Source: Chloroflexota bacterium (GTDB lineage: Bacteria; Chloroflexota; Anaerolineae; Anaerolineales; Villigracilaceae). Taken from it: a stretch of 64,000 bases of DNA. Within the stretch, counting starts at the first letter, position 1; every line of letters begins with the position of its first letter. Location of the stretch: the NCBI GenBank assembly GCA_016234555.1, contig JACRBJ010000006.1, forward strand, positions 1 to 64,000, written 5' to 3'. Below, piece after piece: positions 55,156-63,999 of the stretch. The notes under the pieces are model-generated. The model saw only the letters and a list, made by a program, of their open reading frames with translations, searched no databases and had not been told where the DNA came from. The position numbers were made by a program, and so were the translations under genes.

Positions 55156-55800
55156 TCATCGTTGTCCATATTCGTTCTGATATAAATTCACCATGTAATT
55201 CACCTGTTCGGGCGTGAGCAGGATCGGTTTCCCGCGCAGCATTGCCAGGTGCGTAATTTTTGCAATCTCTTCAACTTCGACAGCCATCTTGGTCGCCTGT
55301 TGGGGCGATGAGCCGATGGTAAAGACGCCGTGATTCTGCATGACAATGGCAAGCGCCTTTCCGATCTTGTCGATGATTTCCTGACCGATATCCGCGCCGC
55401 CGATTGGTGCATACCCGCCGAGCGGAATCTCGCCGCCGAGCATGGCGGAGGCTGTCAGGCAGGCTGGGATGGGCTGTCCTAACACGGCAAAGCTGCTCGC
55501 GTAGGGTGAGTGGGTGTGGACCATCCCAAAAACGTCGGGGCGATGCTTGTAAACGTAGAGGTGCGTATCGGTATCGGTCGAAGGCTTGAGATTTCCTTCA
55601 ACGACCTTGCCGTCCATGTCCACCACAACCATGTGGGCGGGGGTCAACTCCTCGAAGTTGTACCCGCTGGGTTTGATGACGACCAGACCCGTTTCCGCGT
55701 CGCGCCCGCTTACGTTGCCGCTGGTCATCTTGACCAGGTCGTTTTTGGGTAGTTCCAAATTGCATTTCCAGACAATTTCACGAAGTTTTTCCAATAGCAT
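55156..55800 (-). CDS. AraD-like class II aldolase/epimerase (ribulose-5-phosphate 4-epimerase type)
   Basis: A 214-residue member with SGNVSGRD, IKPSGYNFEELTP, MVHTHSPYA for the zinc His residues and MQNHGVFTIG. This pattern is closest to AraD, UlaF and SgbE, which interconvert L-ribulose and D-xylulose 5-phosphates. It is about 15 residues shorter than E. coli AraD at the C-terminus. With the UlaE-like 3-epimerase upstream it could carry L-xylulose 5-phosphate into the pentose phosphate pathway. Confidence 0.85.
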   Translation of the reverse strand: MLLEKLREIVWKCNLELPKNDLVKMTSGNVSGRDAETGLVVIKPSGYNFEELTPAHMVVVDMDGKVVEGNLKPSTDTDTHLYVYKHRPDVFGMVHTHSPYASSFAVLGQPIPACLTASAMLGGEIPLGGYAPIGGADIGQEIIDKIGKALAIVMQNHGVFTIGSSPQQATKMAVEVEEIAKITHLAMLRGKPILLTPEQVNYMVNLYQNEYGQR

Positions 55801-55843
55801 GATGGTTCTCCTAATCTGTTATGTTACCGTTTCAAATCCTTGT

Positions 55844-56824
55844 CTAAAGAGAAGGTGTCTTGCGAAAATCCTGTTCAAAGAGACCAAGAACTCCCCGCGC
55901 GGCAGCCTCATCGGTGATGAGCGCATGAAGGTATCCGCCGCGTAACGCGCCGTAAAGCGGGCGGGCTTTGGTTTCAGTGGCTGCCACGCCGATACGATAT
56001 GGGATGCTCTTGAGTTCAGGCAGAGTCAATCCGAGGACACGGTCGGCATATTCCTGGGCGCACGCCCGCCCTTCGATGTCAAACACGAAGGCGTTGATAT
56101 CTCCCACCCCGCCGCAGTCGCTGGCAATATGCTTCATATCCTGGGCGGATAAGGCTGTAAACTGGACGAAACGGGAAACTTCCGCATCCACCGTGCCGAC
56201 GCCCACGAGCGCAATATTTGCGCGGCGGGCGATATCGAGGATTTCCTTGACCGGTCCCATGGATTTAAGCGTTTCACAATATTCCCTGCTATCCACAATA
56301 ACCGGCGCATGAAGCTGGTACGCCTTTCCACCCAGTCGTTCAGCCAGGTGGGCAGCCAGATAATTACTATCAGTGGATATCTCCCCCTGAACCGCTCCAA
56401 TGAGCGGCACGACTTCGACCTTATAGGAACGCGCAGGTGTAATTGCCTGGTAGAGCGCGTGGACTGCCGAACCGCCGCCGATGCCCAGCACGTCGCCATC
56501 CCGCAGGTGTGCCAACAGGAATTCCGCCGCCGCGGCGCCGAGTGCGTTCAACGGCGAACTGCCGCTCTCCGCCACAGCCGGAATGACAATTACATCCTGT
56601 AATCCGAAGACAGCCTTCAGGCGGTCTTCAAGATCAAACAGTTGCTGAAATGGGGTGCGGATGGTGATGTTGACGTATCCCTGCTCGCGCGCCTGTAGAA
56701 GCAAACGATTCACCTTGGCGGTCGAGAAATTCAAACGCTGGGCGATTTCCGTTTGCGTCAATCCATCGACATAGTAAAGGGTCAGGATGGTGTTCATGAG
56801 TCGTACTGCTTCGTATGTGGACAT
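55844..56824 (-). CDS. SorC-family sugar-binding regulator
   Basis: A 326-residue SorC/DeoR-type regulator. The helix-turn-helix DGLTQTEIAQRLNFSTAKVN lies at about 19-38, followed by a sugar-phosphate binding domain with GIGGGSAVHALY and VGVGTVDAEVS. Such proteins respond to sugar phosphates and control sugar operons. An inverted repeat lies in front of its gene. It sits inside the third cluster between the UlaE-like and AraD-like genes and may drive the downstream half separately. Confidence 0.9.
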   Translation of the reverse strand: MSTYEAVRLMNTILTLYYVDGLTQTEIAQRLNFSTAKVNRLLLQAREQGYVNITIRTPFQQLFDLEDRLKAVFGLQDVIVIPAVAESGSSPLNALGAAAAEFLLAHLRDGDVLGIGGGSAVHALYQAITPARSYKVEVVPLIGAVQGEISTDSNYLAAHLAERLGGKAYQLHAPVIVDSREYCETLKSMGPVKEILDIARRANIALVGVGTVDAEVSRFVQFTALSAQDMKHIASDCGGVGDINAFVFDIEGRACAQEYADRVLGLTLPELKSIPYRIGVAATETKARPLYGALRGGYLHALITDEAAARGVLGLFEQDFRKTPSL

Positions 56825-56839
56825 TTTTGCCTGCCTCTC

Positions 56840-56880
56840 CAGTAGTTAGTTGATATTTCTTATGTTAGTTTACACTACTG
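56840..56880 (-). promoter_or_regulatory. Candidate SorC operator
   Basis: CAGTAGT (56840-56846) and ACTACTG (56874-56880) are inverted arms flanking a direct repeat of TTAGTT (56846-56851 and 56865-56870). The 69-bp gap lies directly before the SorC gene. Binding is inferred from position. Confidence 0.35.
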
Positions 56881-56893
56881 TTTAGGATACAAG

Positions 56894-57772
56894 TTACTTT
56901 TGCGCCTGGTAGATGGGGGATGGCGAGGCATCGGGCCAGGCTTCTGACACCAAACTGCCCACAAACCTGCGGGCGGCGGCAACAGAGGCGATGGGGTCTT
57001 CATCCGCATGCATGGCTCCCCAGATCTCGATGCCGATCAATCCCCAAAAGCCCGTTTGCACCAACGCTTGAAACGTCTCACGAAAAGGTACAATGCCTTT
57101 TTCAAACGGGATCCCACGAATGACCTTCGGCATGGCATCCTTGACATGAACACCCAGCAATTGTCCCTTTGCCAGTCGAAGCTCGTCAGGTGGGTAATAG
57201 CCAGCCGCAGCGAGATTCCCAATGTCAGGATACAGTTTCAGCCAGGGTGAGTCGATTTCACGGATAATGGACATTGCCTTACTGATGTTCTCCACATACG
57301 GGGTATCGAGATTTTCGAGCCCCAGCATCACCCCGGATTGTTCAGCCCAACGCGCACCGAGGCGAAGACCATCCACGAAGTTTCTATCCGTTTCTTCGTC
57401 ACTGGTTTCGTAGAAGACGTCGTATCCCATCACCTGAACGACACGCAGTCCGACATCCCCGGCAAAGTCAATTGCCTTGCGTAAAATCTCCTGACCTTGT
57501 TTCCGGAGTTCCGGCGAGTGACTGCCGAGTGGATATTTGCGGTGTCCGCTCAGGCACATGGTCATGACCTTTACGCCAGTGTTGGCGATGCTGCGGCGCA
57601 ATTCAGCCCGTTGGGATGGCGACCAGTCCAGGCGGGACAGGCGTTCATCGCTCTCATCAATCGAGATCTCTACAAAATCGTAACCTGCCTGACCCGCCGC
57701 CGACAGACGTTCCTCCCAGGATAAGGCGGCGGGCAGTGCTTTTTCGTAGAGACCAACAGGCATTTTGAACAT
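56894..57772 (-). CDS. L-ribulose/L-xylulose-5-phosphate 3-epimerase, UlaE-like
   Basis: A 292-residue TIM barrel whose opening (VGLYEKALPAALSWEERL), FVEISIDESDERLSRLDWS, MCLSGHRKYPLGS and YPDIGNLAAAG follow UlaE and SgbU. In E. coli UlaE epimerises L-xylulose 5-phosphate to L-ribulose 5-phosphate. Glu and Asp metal ligands appear in GLENLDTPY and YPDIGN. It pairs with the AraD-like enzyme two genes downstream. Confidence 0.88.
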   Translation of the reverse strand: MFKMPVGLYEKALPAALSWEERLSAAGQAGYDFVEISIDESDERLSRLDWSPSQRAELRRSIANTGVKVMTMCLSGHRKYPLGSHSPELRKQGQEILRKAIDFAGDVGLRVVQVMGYDVFYETSDEETDRNFVDGLRLGARWAEQSGVMLGLENLDTPYVENISKAMSIIREIDSPWLKLYPDIGNLAAAGYYPPDELRLAKGQLLGVHVKDAMPKVIRGIPFEKGIVPFRETFQALVQTGFWGLIGIEIWGAMHADEDPIASVAAARRFVGSLVSEAWPDASPSPIYQAQK

Positions 57773-57810
57773 GGCAAATTCTCCAATGTGGGTTAGTGGA
57801 ATGTCGACTT

Positions 57811-58848
57811 CTATGCGTTGACCTTTTCACGAACCAGCAGGTGGTTGAGTACAACAGCGACGATTAATACGGTGCCTTTGGCAACATTCTGCCAGTAGGC
57901 AGGGATGACCGTCATCAGGCCGATGGTCACGCAGATGATGATGAGCGAGCCAACCACCGTCTTCGTGACCGAGCCTTCGCCGCCCGAAAAGGCAGTGCCT
58001 CCCAGCAAGACAGCGATGAGGCAGTTGAATTCCATGCCATCGCCAGAGAGCGGGTCGCCCAGGGACATGTAGCTGGCGCGCGCCACACCGGCCAGCGCTG
58101 CAAAAAATCCAACGATGATGTAGAGCAGCCATATAATTTTGACCGCGTTGATGCCCGAAAGCTCGGCTGCCAGGCGGTTGCCGCCAATCGCGGCGGCGTA
58201 TTTGCCCAGAATGGTCTTGCGTTGGACGATGGTCATCAAGGCGATGACCAGGATGGCAATCCAGAAGGCCCAGGGCAGGCCGAGAAGCACATCCTTGCGG
58301 GCGAAGTCGTTGATCCAACCAGGCATGGCTTGGTTGGCGTTACTTTTGACGGCAGAGTTGCCAACGCCCACAATCAGCAGCGCGATGCCTTTGAACAGGT
58401 TCAGCGTGACCAGTGTGGCAATCACTGGCGTAATGCGCAGCCGCATCACCAGAAGGCCATTGAAGGCACCCATCACCAATCCCAAAACCAGGGTGGCGGA
58501 AATGGCGACCCAGAAAGACGACCCGTTGAGTATCAGCCAGGCAAAAACCACCGCCGTCAGGCTCATAGCGCTGCCCACCGAAAGGTCAATGAAACCGGAA
58601 ATCATTAGCAGGGTGAAAGCGCCGCTCAAAAAGAAGATGGGGACCGCGCTGCGCAACAGGTTGATGATGCTATCGGGACTGAGGAAATGTCCGCGCCCAA
58701 AGAAGGTGACCTCGTCCAGTTTCAGCAGGCTGAAGGACACCACAATCAACGCCAGCGTTACATAGATATAATAGCGTTTGATGTTGGCCCGCACCGCCGC
58801 GGAACGTTCCATTTGCTGCTGGAATGTTTCTTTCTGCATGGTATTCAC
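57811..58848 (-). CDS. Sugar ABC permease (second of third-importer pair)
   Basis: A 345-residue RbsC-like permease with LMISGFIDLSVGSAMSLTA and VLLGGTAFSGGEGSVTK and about ten membrane spans. The start is uncertain: GTG 58848 has GGAG 7 bases upstream and is chosen; ATG 58839 and GTG 58875 are in frame. It pairs with the preceding permease. Confidence 0.85.
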   Translation of the reverse strand: MNTMQKETFQQQMERSAAVRANIKRYYIYVTLALIVVSFSLLKLDEVTFFGRGHFLSPDSIINLLRSAVPIFFLSGAFTLLMISGFIDLSVGSAMSLTAVVFAWLILNGSSFWVAISATLVLGLVMGAFNGLLVMRLRITPVIATLVTLNLFKGIALLIVGVGNSAVKSNANQAMPGWINDFARKDVLLGLPWAFWIAILVIALMTIVQRKTILGKYAAAIGGNRLAAELSGINAVKIIWLLYIIVGFFAALAGVARASYMSLGDPLSGDGMEFNCLIAVLLGGTAFSGGEGSVTKTVVGSLIIICVTIGLMTVIPAYWQNVAKGTVLIVAVVLNHLLVREKVNA

Positions 58849-58878
58849 GTCATTACTCCTATTATCGTTCTGCACAGT

Positions 58879-59901
58879 CTAACCTTTCCTCTTATCCAGG
58901 GCGTAACGCTGCGCCAGGATGGCGAGGAAAGTGACAATCGCCTTGAGGGTGAACTGCCAGTCCGGTGAAAGAAGGAGCCCGGTGGCGGCAGAAGTCACGA
59001 CCGAAAGGATGATGGCGCCGACAAACATCCCCAGCACGGAGCCGAACCCGCCCGCAATGCTGACTCCCCCCAGCAGGGTGATGACCAAGGCATCGAACTC
59101 GTATCCCATTGCCCGGTTCGAGACCCCGGCCTTGAACTCGGATGCAAGGAGGATTCCGGTGATGCCGGCAAGCAGTCCGCTGAGGATGTAGAGCGCAGTG
59201 AGGTATTTGGCTACGTTGATCCCTGAAAGCCTTGCCGCCTCAGGGTTTGCACCGATAAGGTAGATACGTCTTGCAAAAACCGTCTTCTTTTCAAAGATGA
59301 ACGCGATGATGATCAGCGTGATCATGACCAGCACCGAAAGCCGGATGGATGTGCCTGGGATACCCAGACTTCCCAGAAAGCCAAAGGCGTCCGGCAGGCT
59401 GGTGTTCCGCTGTGCCCCCTGCGTAATGACTTGAGCGGCGCCGCGCGCCAGCATTGCCGTCCCCAATGTGACAATGATCGAAGGCACCTTCAATTTGGTG
59501 ATAAAAAAGGCATTTATCGCTCCGACGCCCATGGAGCAAAGCAGGGCCAACCCGACGGCAACAACGTAAGGCAGCCCAAGTCCGTTGGCGAGTGTGTTCT
59601 GGGATACGTTGACTCCCTGGCAGAAGTACACGGAAAGTACACCGGTCAAGGCGATGTTACCGCCCACTGACATGTCGTAATTTCCAGTGATCAGCACGAA
59701 AGTAACGCCAATGCCCAGGACAATGATGAACCAGTTGTTGGTTATGAGGTTGAGCATGTTCTGTGGCTTGTAGAAGTTCGGCACGAAGATACATGCGATT
59801 CCAAACACAACGACGAGCACACCGACCATGAAAAGGGTGATGAACGACTCATCACTCAGCTTGCCGCCCAGTAACGTTTTTTGCGTCTGTTTGCTTTCCA
59901 T
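58879..59901 (-). CDS. Sugar ABC permease (first of third-importer pair)
   Basis: A 340-residue RbsC-like membrane protein with TFVLITGNYDMSVGGNIALT and LLGGVSIAGGFGSVLGM. In the family motif Tyr replaces the usual Ile before Asp. It follows the ATPase by two bases, and GGAGG precedes the ATG. Confidence 0.88.
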   Translation of the reverse strand: MESKQTQKTLLGGKLSDESFITLFMVGVLVVVFGIACIFVPNFYKPQNMLNLITNNWFIIVLGIGVTFVLITGNYDMSVGGNIALTGVLSVYFCQGVNVSQNTLANGLGLPYVVAVGLALLCSMGVGAINAFFITKLKVPSIIVTLGTAMLARGAAQVITQGAQRNTSLPDAFGFLGSLGIPGTSIRLSVLVMITLIIIAFIFEKKTVFARRIYLIGANPEAARLSGINVAKYLTALYILSGLLAGITGILLASEFKAGVSNRAMGYEFDALVITLLGGVSIAGGFGSVLGMFVGAIILSVVTSAATGLLLSPDWQFTLKAIVTFLAILAQRYALDKRKG

Positions 59902-59903
59902 GG

Positions 59904-61394
59904 CTATTCTCCTCCCGTGACAATGTGAAGGATGCTCTCGCTGTTTACATCGCAGCCGTTCCGCATTGTGGACTTCAGGCTTCCATCGTACAAAAGGTAG
60001 ATACTGTCGCAGATATTCATAACTTCAGGCAACTCCGAAGAGAAGATGATGATGGTCTTCCCCTCTTTGGAAAGCCGTCGGATGAGATTGTATATCTCGC
60101 TTTTCGCCCCCACGTCGATGCCGCGAGTCGGTTCATCCAACATCAGCAAATCGGCATCTGCAAAAAGACATTTGGAAAGCACCACCTTTTGTTGGTTGCC
60201 GCCGGAAAGTTTGGCGGCTTCCTTTTCGATGCTGTTGGTGGCAATCTTCAACTTGTCGACATACTCGAGCGTGACATTGCGTTCCATTGCATCGTTGATG
60301 AATCCGCCGCGGGAAATCTTCTTCATGTTCATAACGGGAACGTTGCCCCGGATGGTCAGGATGGTGAATAGACCCTGGGAACGTCTTTCCTCTGGCACAA
60401 GAGCAATGCCCGCCGCGATTGCCTTGTCTGGAGCAGGTTGGAGTTTTTTCCCCTTGAAGAGGATATCGCCTTTATAATCGTCCACGCCGTAAATGGCGCG
60501 CGCAAGTTCCGTCTTACCAGCGCCCACCAAACCATAGAAACCGGCAATCTCCCCTGCGCGAATGTCGAAGGAAATATCGTTCAACCTGTGGTTGGATAAA
60601 TGTTTGACCTCGAGGATCGTATCCGGGCAATCACCCTCCCTGGGCGTGTATTGCTCGAATACTGTTTTGCCGATCATCATTTTGATGAGCTCCGAGCGGT
60701 CTTGAATCTCGGACACAGGTTTGGTGTCGATGTGCTTGCCATCGCGCATGACCGTCACATAGTCTCCAAGTTCGAAAATCTCATCGAGCCGATGGGAGAT
60801 ATAGATAACGGTGACATTTTGCTCTCGCAAGCCCTTGATGATATTGAACAATCGTGCAATCTCACTCTCGGAGATCGCGGCTGTCGGTTCGTCCATGATG
60901 ATGATATTGGACTCTGCTGCGACCGCCTTGGAGATCTCCACAATCTGCTTTTTGGCCACGCTCAAGCTGGAGACCAGTTGCCGCGGCTTGATGGATGGCT
61001 CGATGCTGTTCAACACACTGACCATCTTGTTGATCTTGTCGGTCTTCCTTATGAATCCGAATGTCGTATCTTCCATCCCAAGCGTGAGGTTTTCCTCGAC
61101 GGTGAGCTGGTCAACCACATTCAGTTCCTGGAACAGAGTGCTGATCCCCTTCTCCTTCGCATCGCGGGTGCTATGCGGATTGTACTCCTCCCCATTGAGC
61201 AGAATCTTTCCGCTTGTCCGCGCATACGCGCCAGTCAGCATCTTAATCAAGGTGGATTTTCCGGCGCCGTTCTCTCCGACCAGGCAGTGGACAGTGTTCC
61301 GCTTGATGTCGAAACTGACATTATTGACTGCCCGAACTCCCGGGAAATCCTTCACAAGATCCCTGATCTCCAGCACATTCTCTGTTGAATTCAT
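59904..61394 (-). CDS. Sugar ABC importer ATPase, duplicated domain (third importer)
   Basis: A 496-residue RbsA-type ATPase. Domain one has GENGAGKST, LSVAKKQIVEI and IIMDEPTAAI. Domain two has GLVGAGKTE, with the Lys retained in the second Walker A-like loop, plus LSGGNQQK and LMLDEPTRGID. It may therefore keep more ATPase function in domain two than its two paralogues, which have Arg there. ATG 61394 follows AAGGAG. Confidence 0.9.
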   Translation of the reverse strand: MNSTENVLEIRDLVKDFPGVRAVNNVSFDIKRNTVHCLVGENGAGKSTLIKMLTGAYARTSGKILLNGEEYNPHSTRDAKEKGISTLFQELNVVDQLTVEENLTLGMEDTTFGFIRKTDKINKMVSVLNSIEPSIKPRQLVSSLSVAKKQIVEISKAVAAESNIIIMDEPTAAISESEIARLFNIIKGLREQNVTVIYISHRLDEIFELGDYVTVMRDGKHIDTKPVSEIQDRSELIKMMIGKTVFEQYTPREGDCPDTILEVKHLSNHRLNDISFDIRAGEIAGFYGLVGAGKTELARAIYGVDDYKGDILFKGKKLQPAPDKAIAAGIALVPEERRSQGLFTILTIRGNVPVMNMKKISRGGFINDAMERNVTLEYVDKLKIATNSIEKEAAKLSGGNQQKVVLSKCLFADADLLMLDEPTRGIDVGAKSEIYNLIRRLSKEGKTIIIFSSELPEVMNICDSIYLLYDGSLKSTMRNGCDVNSESILHIVTGGE

Positions 61395-61408
61395 GCATCG
61401 GCTCCTTG

Positions 61409-61444
61409 GGTTTGACGGGGAGGGCATACCTTCCCCGTCAAACC
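61409..61444. repeat. Stem-loop between binding protein and ATPase
   Basis: Thirteen-base arms 61409-61421 and 61432-61444 form a stable stem with a ten-base loop. On the minus strand it ends close to the AAGGAG of the ATPase gene and has no U-tract. It may protect the upstream binding-protein message or reduce translation of the ATPase. Confidence 0.7.
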
Positions 61445-61580
61445 TATATTTCTTTGTTTAGGTCGTGCTGTTATGGGGCGGCGAGCTGACAGTAAGTAAT
61501 GCTGGAAAGGCTCTGGCAGAAGCGCTGCAAAAAAGAGAGGCCACGCATCATCACTTACAAAATGCCGCCACCCCAATTTA

Positions 61581-63617
61581 TTACTGAACGTTGGTTCCGA
61601 ATTGCTCGTTCAGCCATTTCACTGCGTCTTCACGCGGCATCGTCCAGAAGGAGACGTTGTAGGCTTTGTAGAAGTATTCTTCCGCGGGCTGTGAGGTCGG
61701 GGCAACCTTGCCACTGGCAACATCCATGATGAGGTCGATGCGGCCGTGAGAGGTCTCGATTGGGGGAAGACCCATGGAGAGTTTCAGCGAGCTGTTCGGG
61801 TCGTACACACTCTTCATCTCAACTTCGTCGAAGTCCACGCTGGCGACGATCTCGGTCAACGGCTTGCCGTTGTCCATCTTGCCGCGTCCTGCCTGTTCCA
61901 AGGCAGCCATCGTGCCAACGGTCAGGTTGGAGGCTTCGGAGTAGATCAGGTTGACTTCGGGGTGGGTGGTCATGAGATCGGTGATGATTTGCTTGGCGGC
62001 ATCGGGACCCTTGCTTGCATCCTGGCAGCCGAGGTCGGTTGCGGTGGGATCGACAGAGAGCACACCCTTTACGAAGGGATCGGTACGACCAGACTTGACT
62101 TCGGTGTGGTTCGGCCAGCCCAACTGCACCATGACAATGGGTTTGTCGGGGTGAGCGGCTTTCCATTGTGTGGCCATTTCTGCGCCCATGGCGAAGGAAA
62201 TGCCAGCCTCGTCGCTGCGGGCAACCGGAATACCACTGTCGCCCAGCGGACTGAAGAACGAGGTCAGGATGATGCCCTTGTCAAGCTCTTCGAGCACGGC
62301 GGGTTTCACAGCATCATAGTCCCAGATATGCAGGGTCGCGGCGTCCATGCCTTGAGCCATGATCTGGTCAACGTTCTGGGTCATGACTGCACTGTCGGAT
62401 TTGCCATCGAACACGAATACTTCGACGCCGTATTTTTCCTTGGCGTATTTCTGCGCCTCGGTGGCTTGGGCTTGATGGAATACATTGCTCAGGTCTGATA
62501 CGAAGAACGCAATCTTCTTAACTTCCTTGGCTTCCGGGGCTGCAGCAGCGGCTGGAGCTTCAGGCGCCGTGACGTTGGTTCCGAACTGGTCATTCAACCA
62601 TTTGGCAGCATCGGCGGCCGGCATGGTCCAGAAGGAGACGTTGTAGGCTTTGTAGAAGAACTCTTCCGCGGGCTGCGAAGTGGGCTTCACTTTACCGGCC
62701 TTGACATCCATGATGAGGTCGATGCGGCCGTGGGAGGTCTCGATTGGGGGAAGACCCATGGAGAGCTTCAGCGAGCTGTTCGGGTCGTAGACGCTCTTCA
62801 TTTCAACTTCGTCGAAGTCCACGCTGGCGACGATTTCGGTCAACGGCTTGCCGTTGTCCATCTTGCCTCGTCCTGCCTGTTCCAAGGCAGCCATCGTGCC
62901 AACGGTCAGGTTGGAGGCTTCGGAGTAGATCAGGTTGACTTCGGGGTGGGTGGTCATGAGGTCGGTGATGATTTGCTTGGCGGCATCGGGACCCTTGCTC
63001 GCATCCTGGCAGCCGAGGTCGGTTGCGGTGGGATCGACAGAGAGCACACCCTTCACGAAGGGATCGGTACGACCAGACTTGACTTCGGTGTGGTTCGGCC
63101 AACCCAACTGCACCATGACAATGGGTTTGTCGGGGTGAGCGGCTTTCCATTGTGTGGCCATTTCTGCGCCCATGGCGAAGGAAATGCCAGCCTCGTCGCT
63201 GCGGGCAACCGGAATACCACTATCGCCCAGCGGACTGAAGAATGAGGTCAGGATGATATTCTTGCCGAGAGCTTCCTGCACAGCAGGCTTCACAGCATCA
63301 TAGTCCCAGATATGCAGGGTCGCGGCGTCCATGCCTTGAGCCATGATCTGGTCAACATTCTGGGTCATGACTGCACTGTCAGATTTGCCATCGAACACGT
63401 ACACCTCAGCGCCGTATTTTTCCTTGGCGTATTTCTGCGCCTCGGTGGCTTGGGCTTGATGGAATACATTGCTCAGGTCTGATACGAAGAACGCAATCTT
63501 CATGGGCTTCTCAGCAGCGGGGGCTTCAGCGGCTGGGGTGGAGGCGCCGCCGCAGGCTGACAGAATCATGCTGGCGAGTACGAGCACAGCCATTAGAACG
63601 AATAGATTCTTTTTCAT
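61581..63617 (-). CDS. Sugar ABC importer binding lipoprotein with two tandem binding domains
   Basis: The 678-residue precursor has a signal peptide and lipobox (LSAC), then two near-identical sugar-binding domains of about 310 residues (about 41-350 and 369-678), joined by an Ala/Pro/Glu linker. Each begins IAFFVSDLSNVFHQAQATEA and ends near QFGTNV. The offset is exactly 328 codons (984 bases). By eye the copies differ at only about 14 residues, all near the edges, while the central 185 or so look identical. Substrate-binding proteins normally have one such domain. It is first in the third importer operon; ATG 63617 has GGAG 11 bases upstream. Confidence 0.88.
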   Translation of the reverse strand: MKKNLFVLMAVLVLASMILSACGGASTPAAEAPAAEKPMKIAFFVSDLSNVFHQAQATEAQKYAKEKYGAEVYVFDGKSDSAVMTQNVDQIMAQGMDAATLHIWDYDAVKPAVQEALGKNIILTSFFSPLGDSGIPVARSDEAGISFAMGAEMATQWKAAHPDKPIVMVQLGWPNHTEVKSGRTDPFVKGVLSVDPTATDLGCQDASKGPDAAKQIITDLMTTHPEVNLIYSEASNLTVGTMAALEQAGRGKMDNGKPLTEIVASVDFDEVEMKSVYDPNSSLKLSMGLPPIETSHGRIDLIMDVKAGKVKPTSQPAEEFFYKAYNVSFWTMPAADAAKWLNDQFGTNVTAPEAPAAAAAPEAKEVKKIAFFVSDLSNVFHQAQATEAQKYAKEKYGVEVFVFDGKSDSAVMTQNVDQIMAQGMDAATLHIWDYDAVKPAVLEELDKGIILTSFFSPLGDSGIPVARSDEAGISFAMGAEMATQWKAAHPDKPIVMVQLGWPNHTEVKSGRTDPFVKGVLSVDPTATDLGCQDASKGPDAAKQIITDLMTTHPEVNLIYSEASNLTVGTMAALEQAGRGKMDNGKPLTEIVASVDFDEVEMKSVYDPNSSLKLSMGLPPIETSHGRIDLIMDVASGKVAPTSQPAEEYFYKAYNVSFWTMPREDAVKWLNEQFGTNVQ

Positions 63618-63840
63618 TTTATTTTTCTCCTCAATATGTTTAGCATAAGGAAACGCTTGGCTTCGTTGCACCAATTTTTGATGTATCGGTACAACACGAT
63701 TTCTGCTTGATTAAATTATCAGGACCTGCCACCTCCTTGTCCGAGAGTTTTGTTTTGCCTGGACCGGCGATTGTGACCTCGCGCCAACCATGTTTTGCAA
63801 ACCTCCGGACGTTTTTTCAGAAATTTTCATCTGGCGTCGT

Positions 63841-63999
63841 TCAGTCGAGCAGGACTTCTACAATTCTGAACGGCTTGGTGGCATCCGGACCGGCGTTGGT
63901 CGGGTCCCAGAAATGATCGCCCTGGTTCTCCACCACCCAGGCGCTTCCATCGTAATACGCAAACGTCGCAACACCGTCGAGTCCTGCCTCGATCCTTCT
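63841..63999 (-). CDS. C-terminal end of an unidentified gene (partial at window edge)
   Basis: A minus-strand frame enters from the right edge and stops at TGA 63843-63841. Its 52 codons encode a Trp/Tyr/Asp-rich segment (VATFAYYDGSAWVVENQGDH, then PDATKPFRIVEVLLD) that looks like the beta-rich end of an exported or carbohydrate-active protein. Family is not recognised. The 223 bases 63618-63840 between it and the binding-protein gene must hold the third importer's promoter; an imperfect palindrome TGTATCGGTACA lies at 63682-63693, but no clear promoter was found. Confidence 0.5.
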   Translation of the reverse strand, partial: RRIEAGLDGVATFAYYDGSAWVVENQGDHFWDPTNAGPDATKPFRIVEVLLD

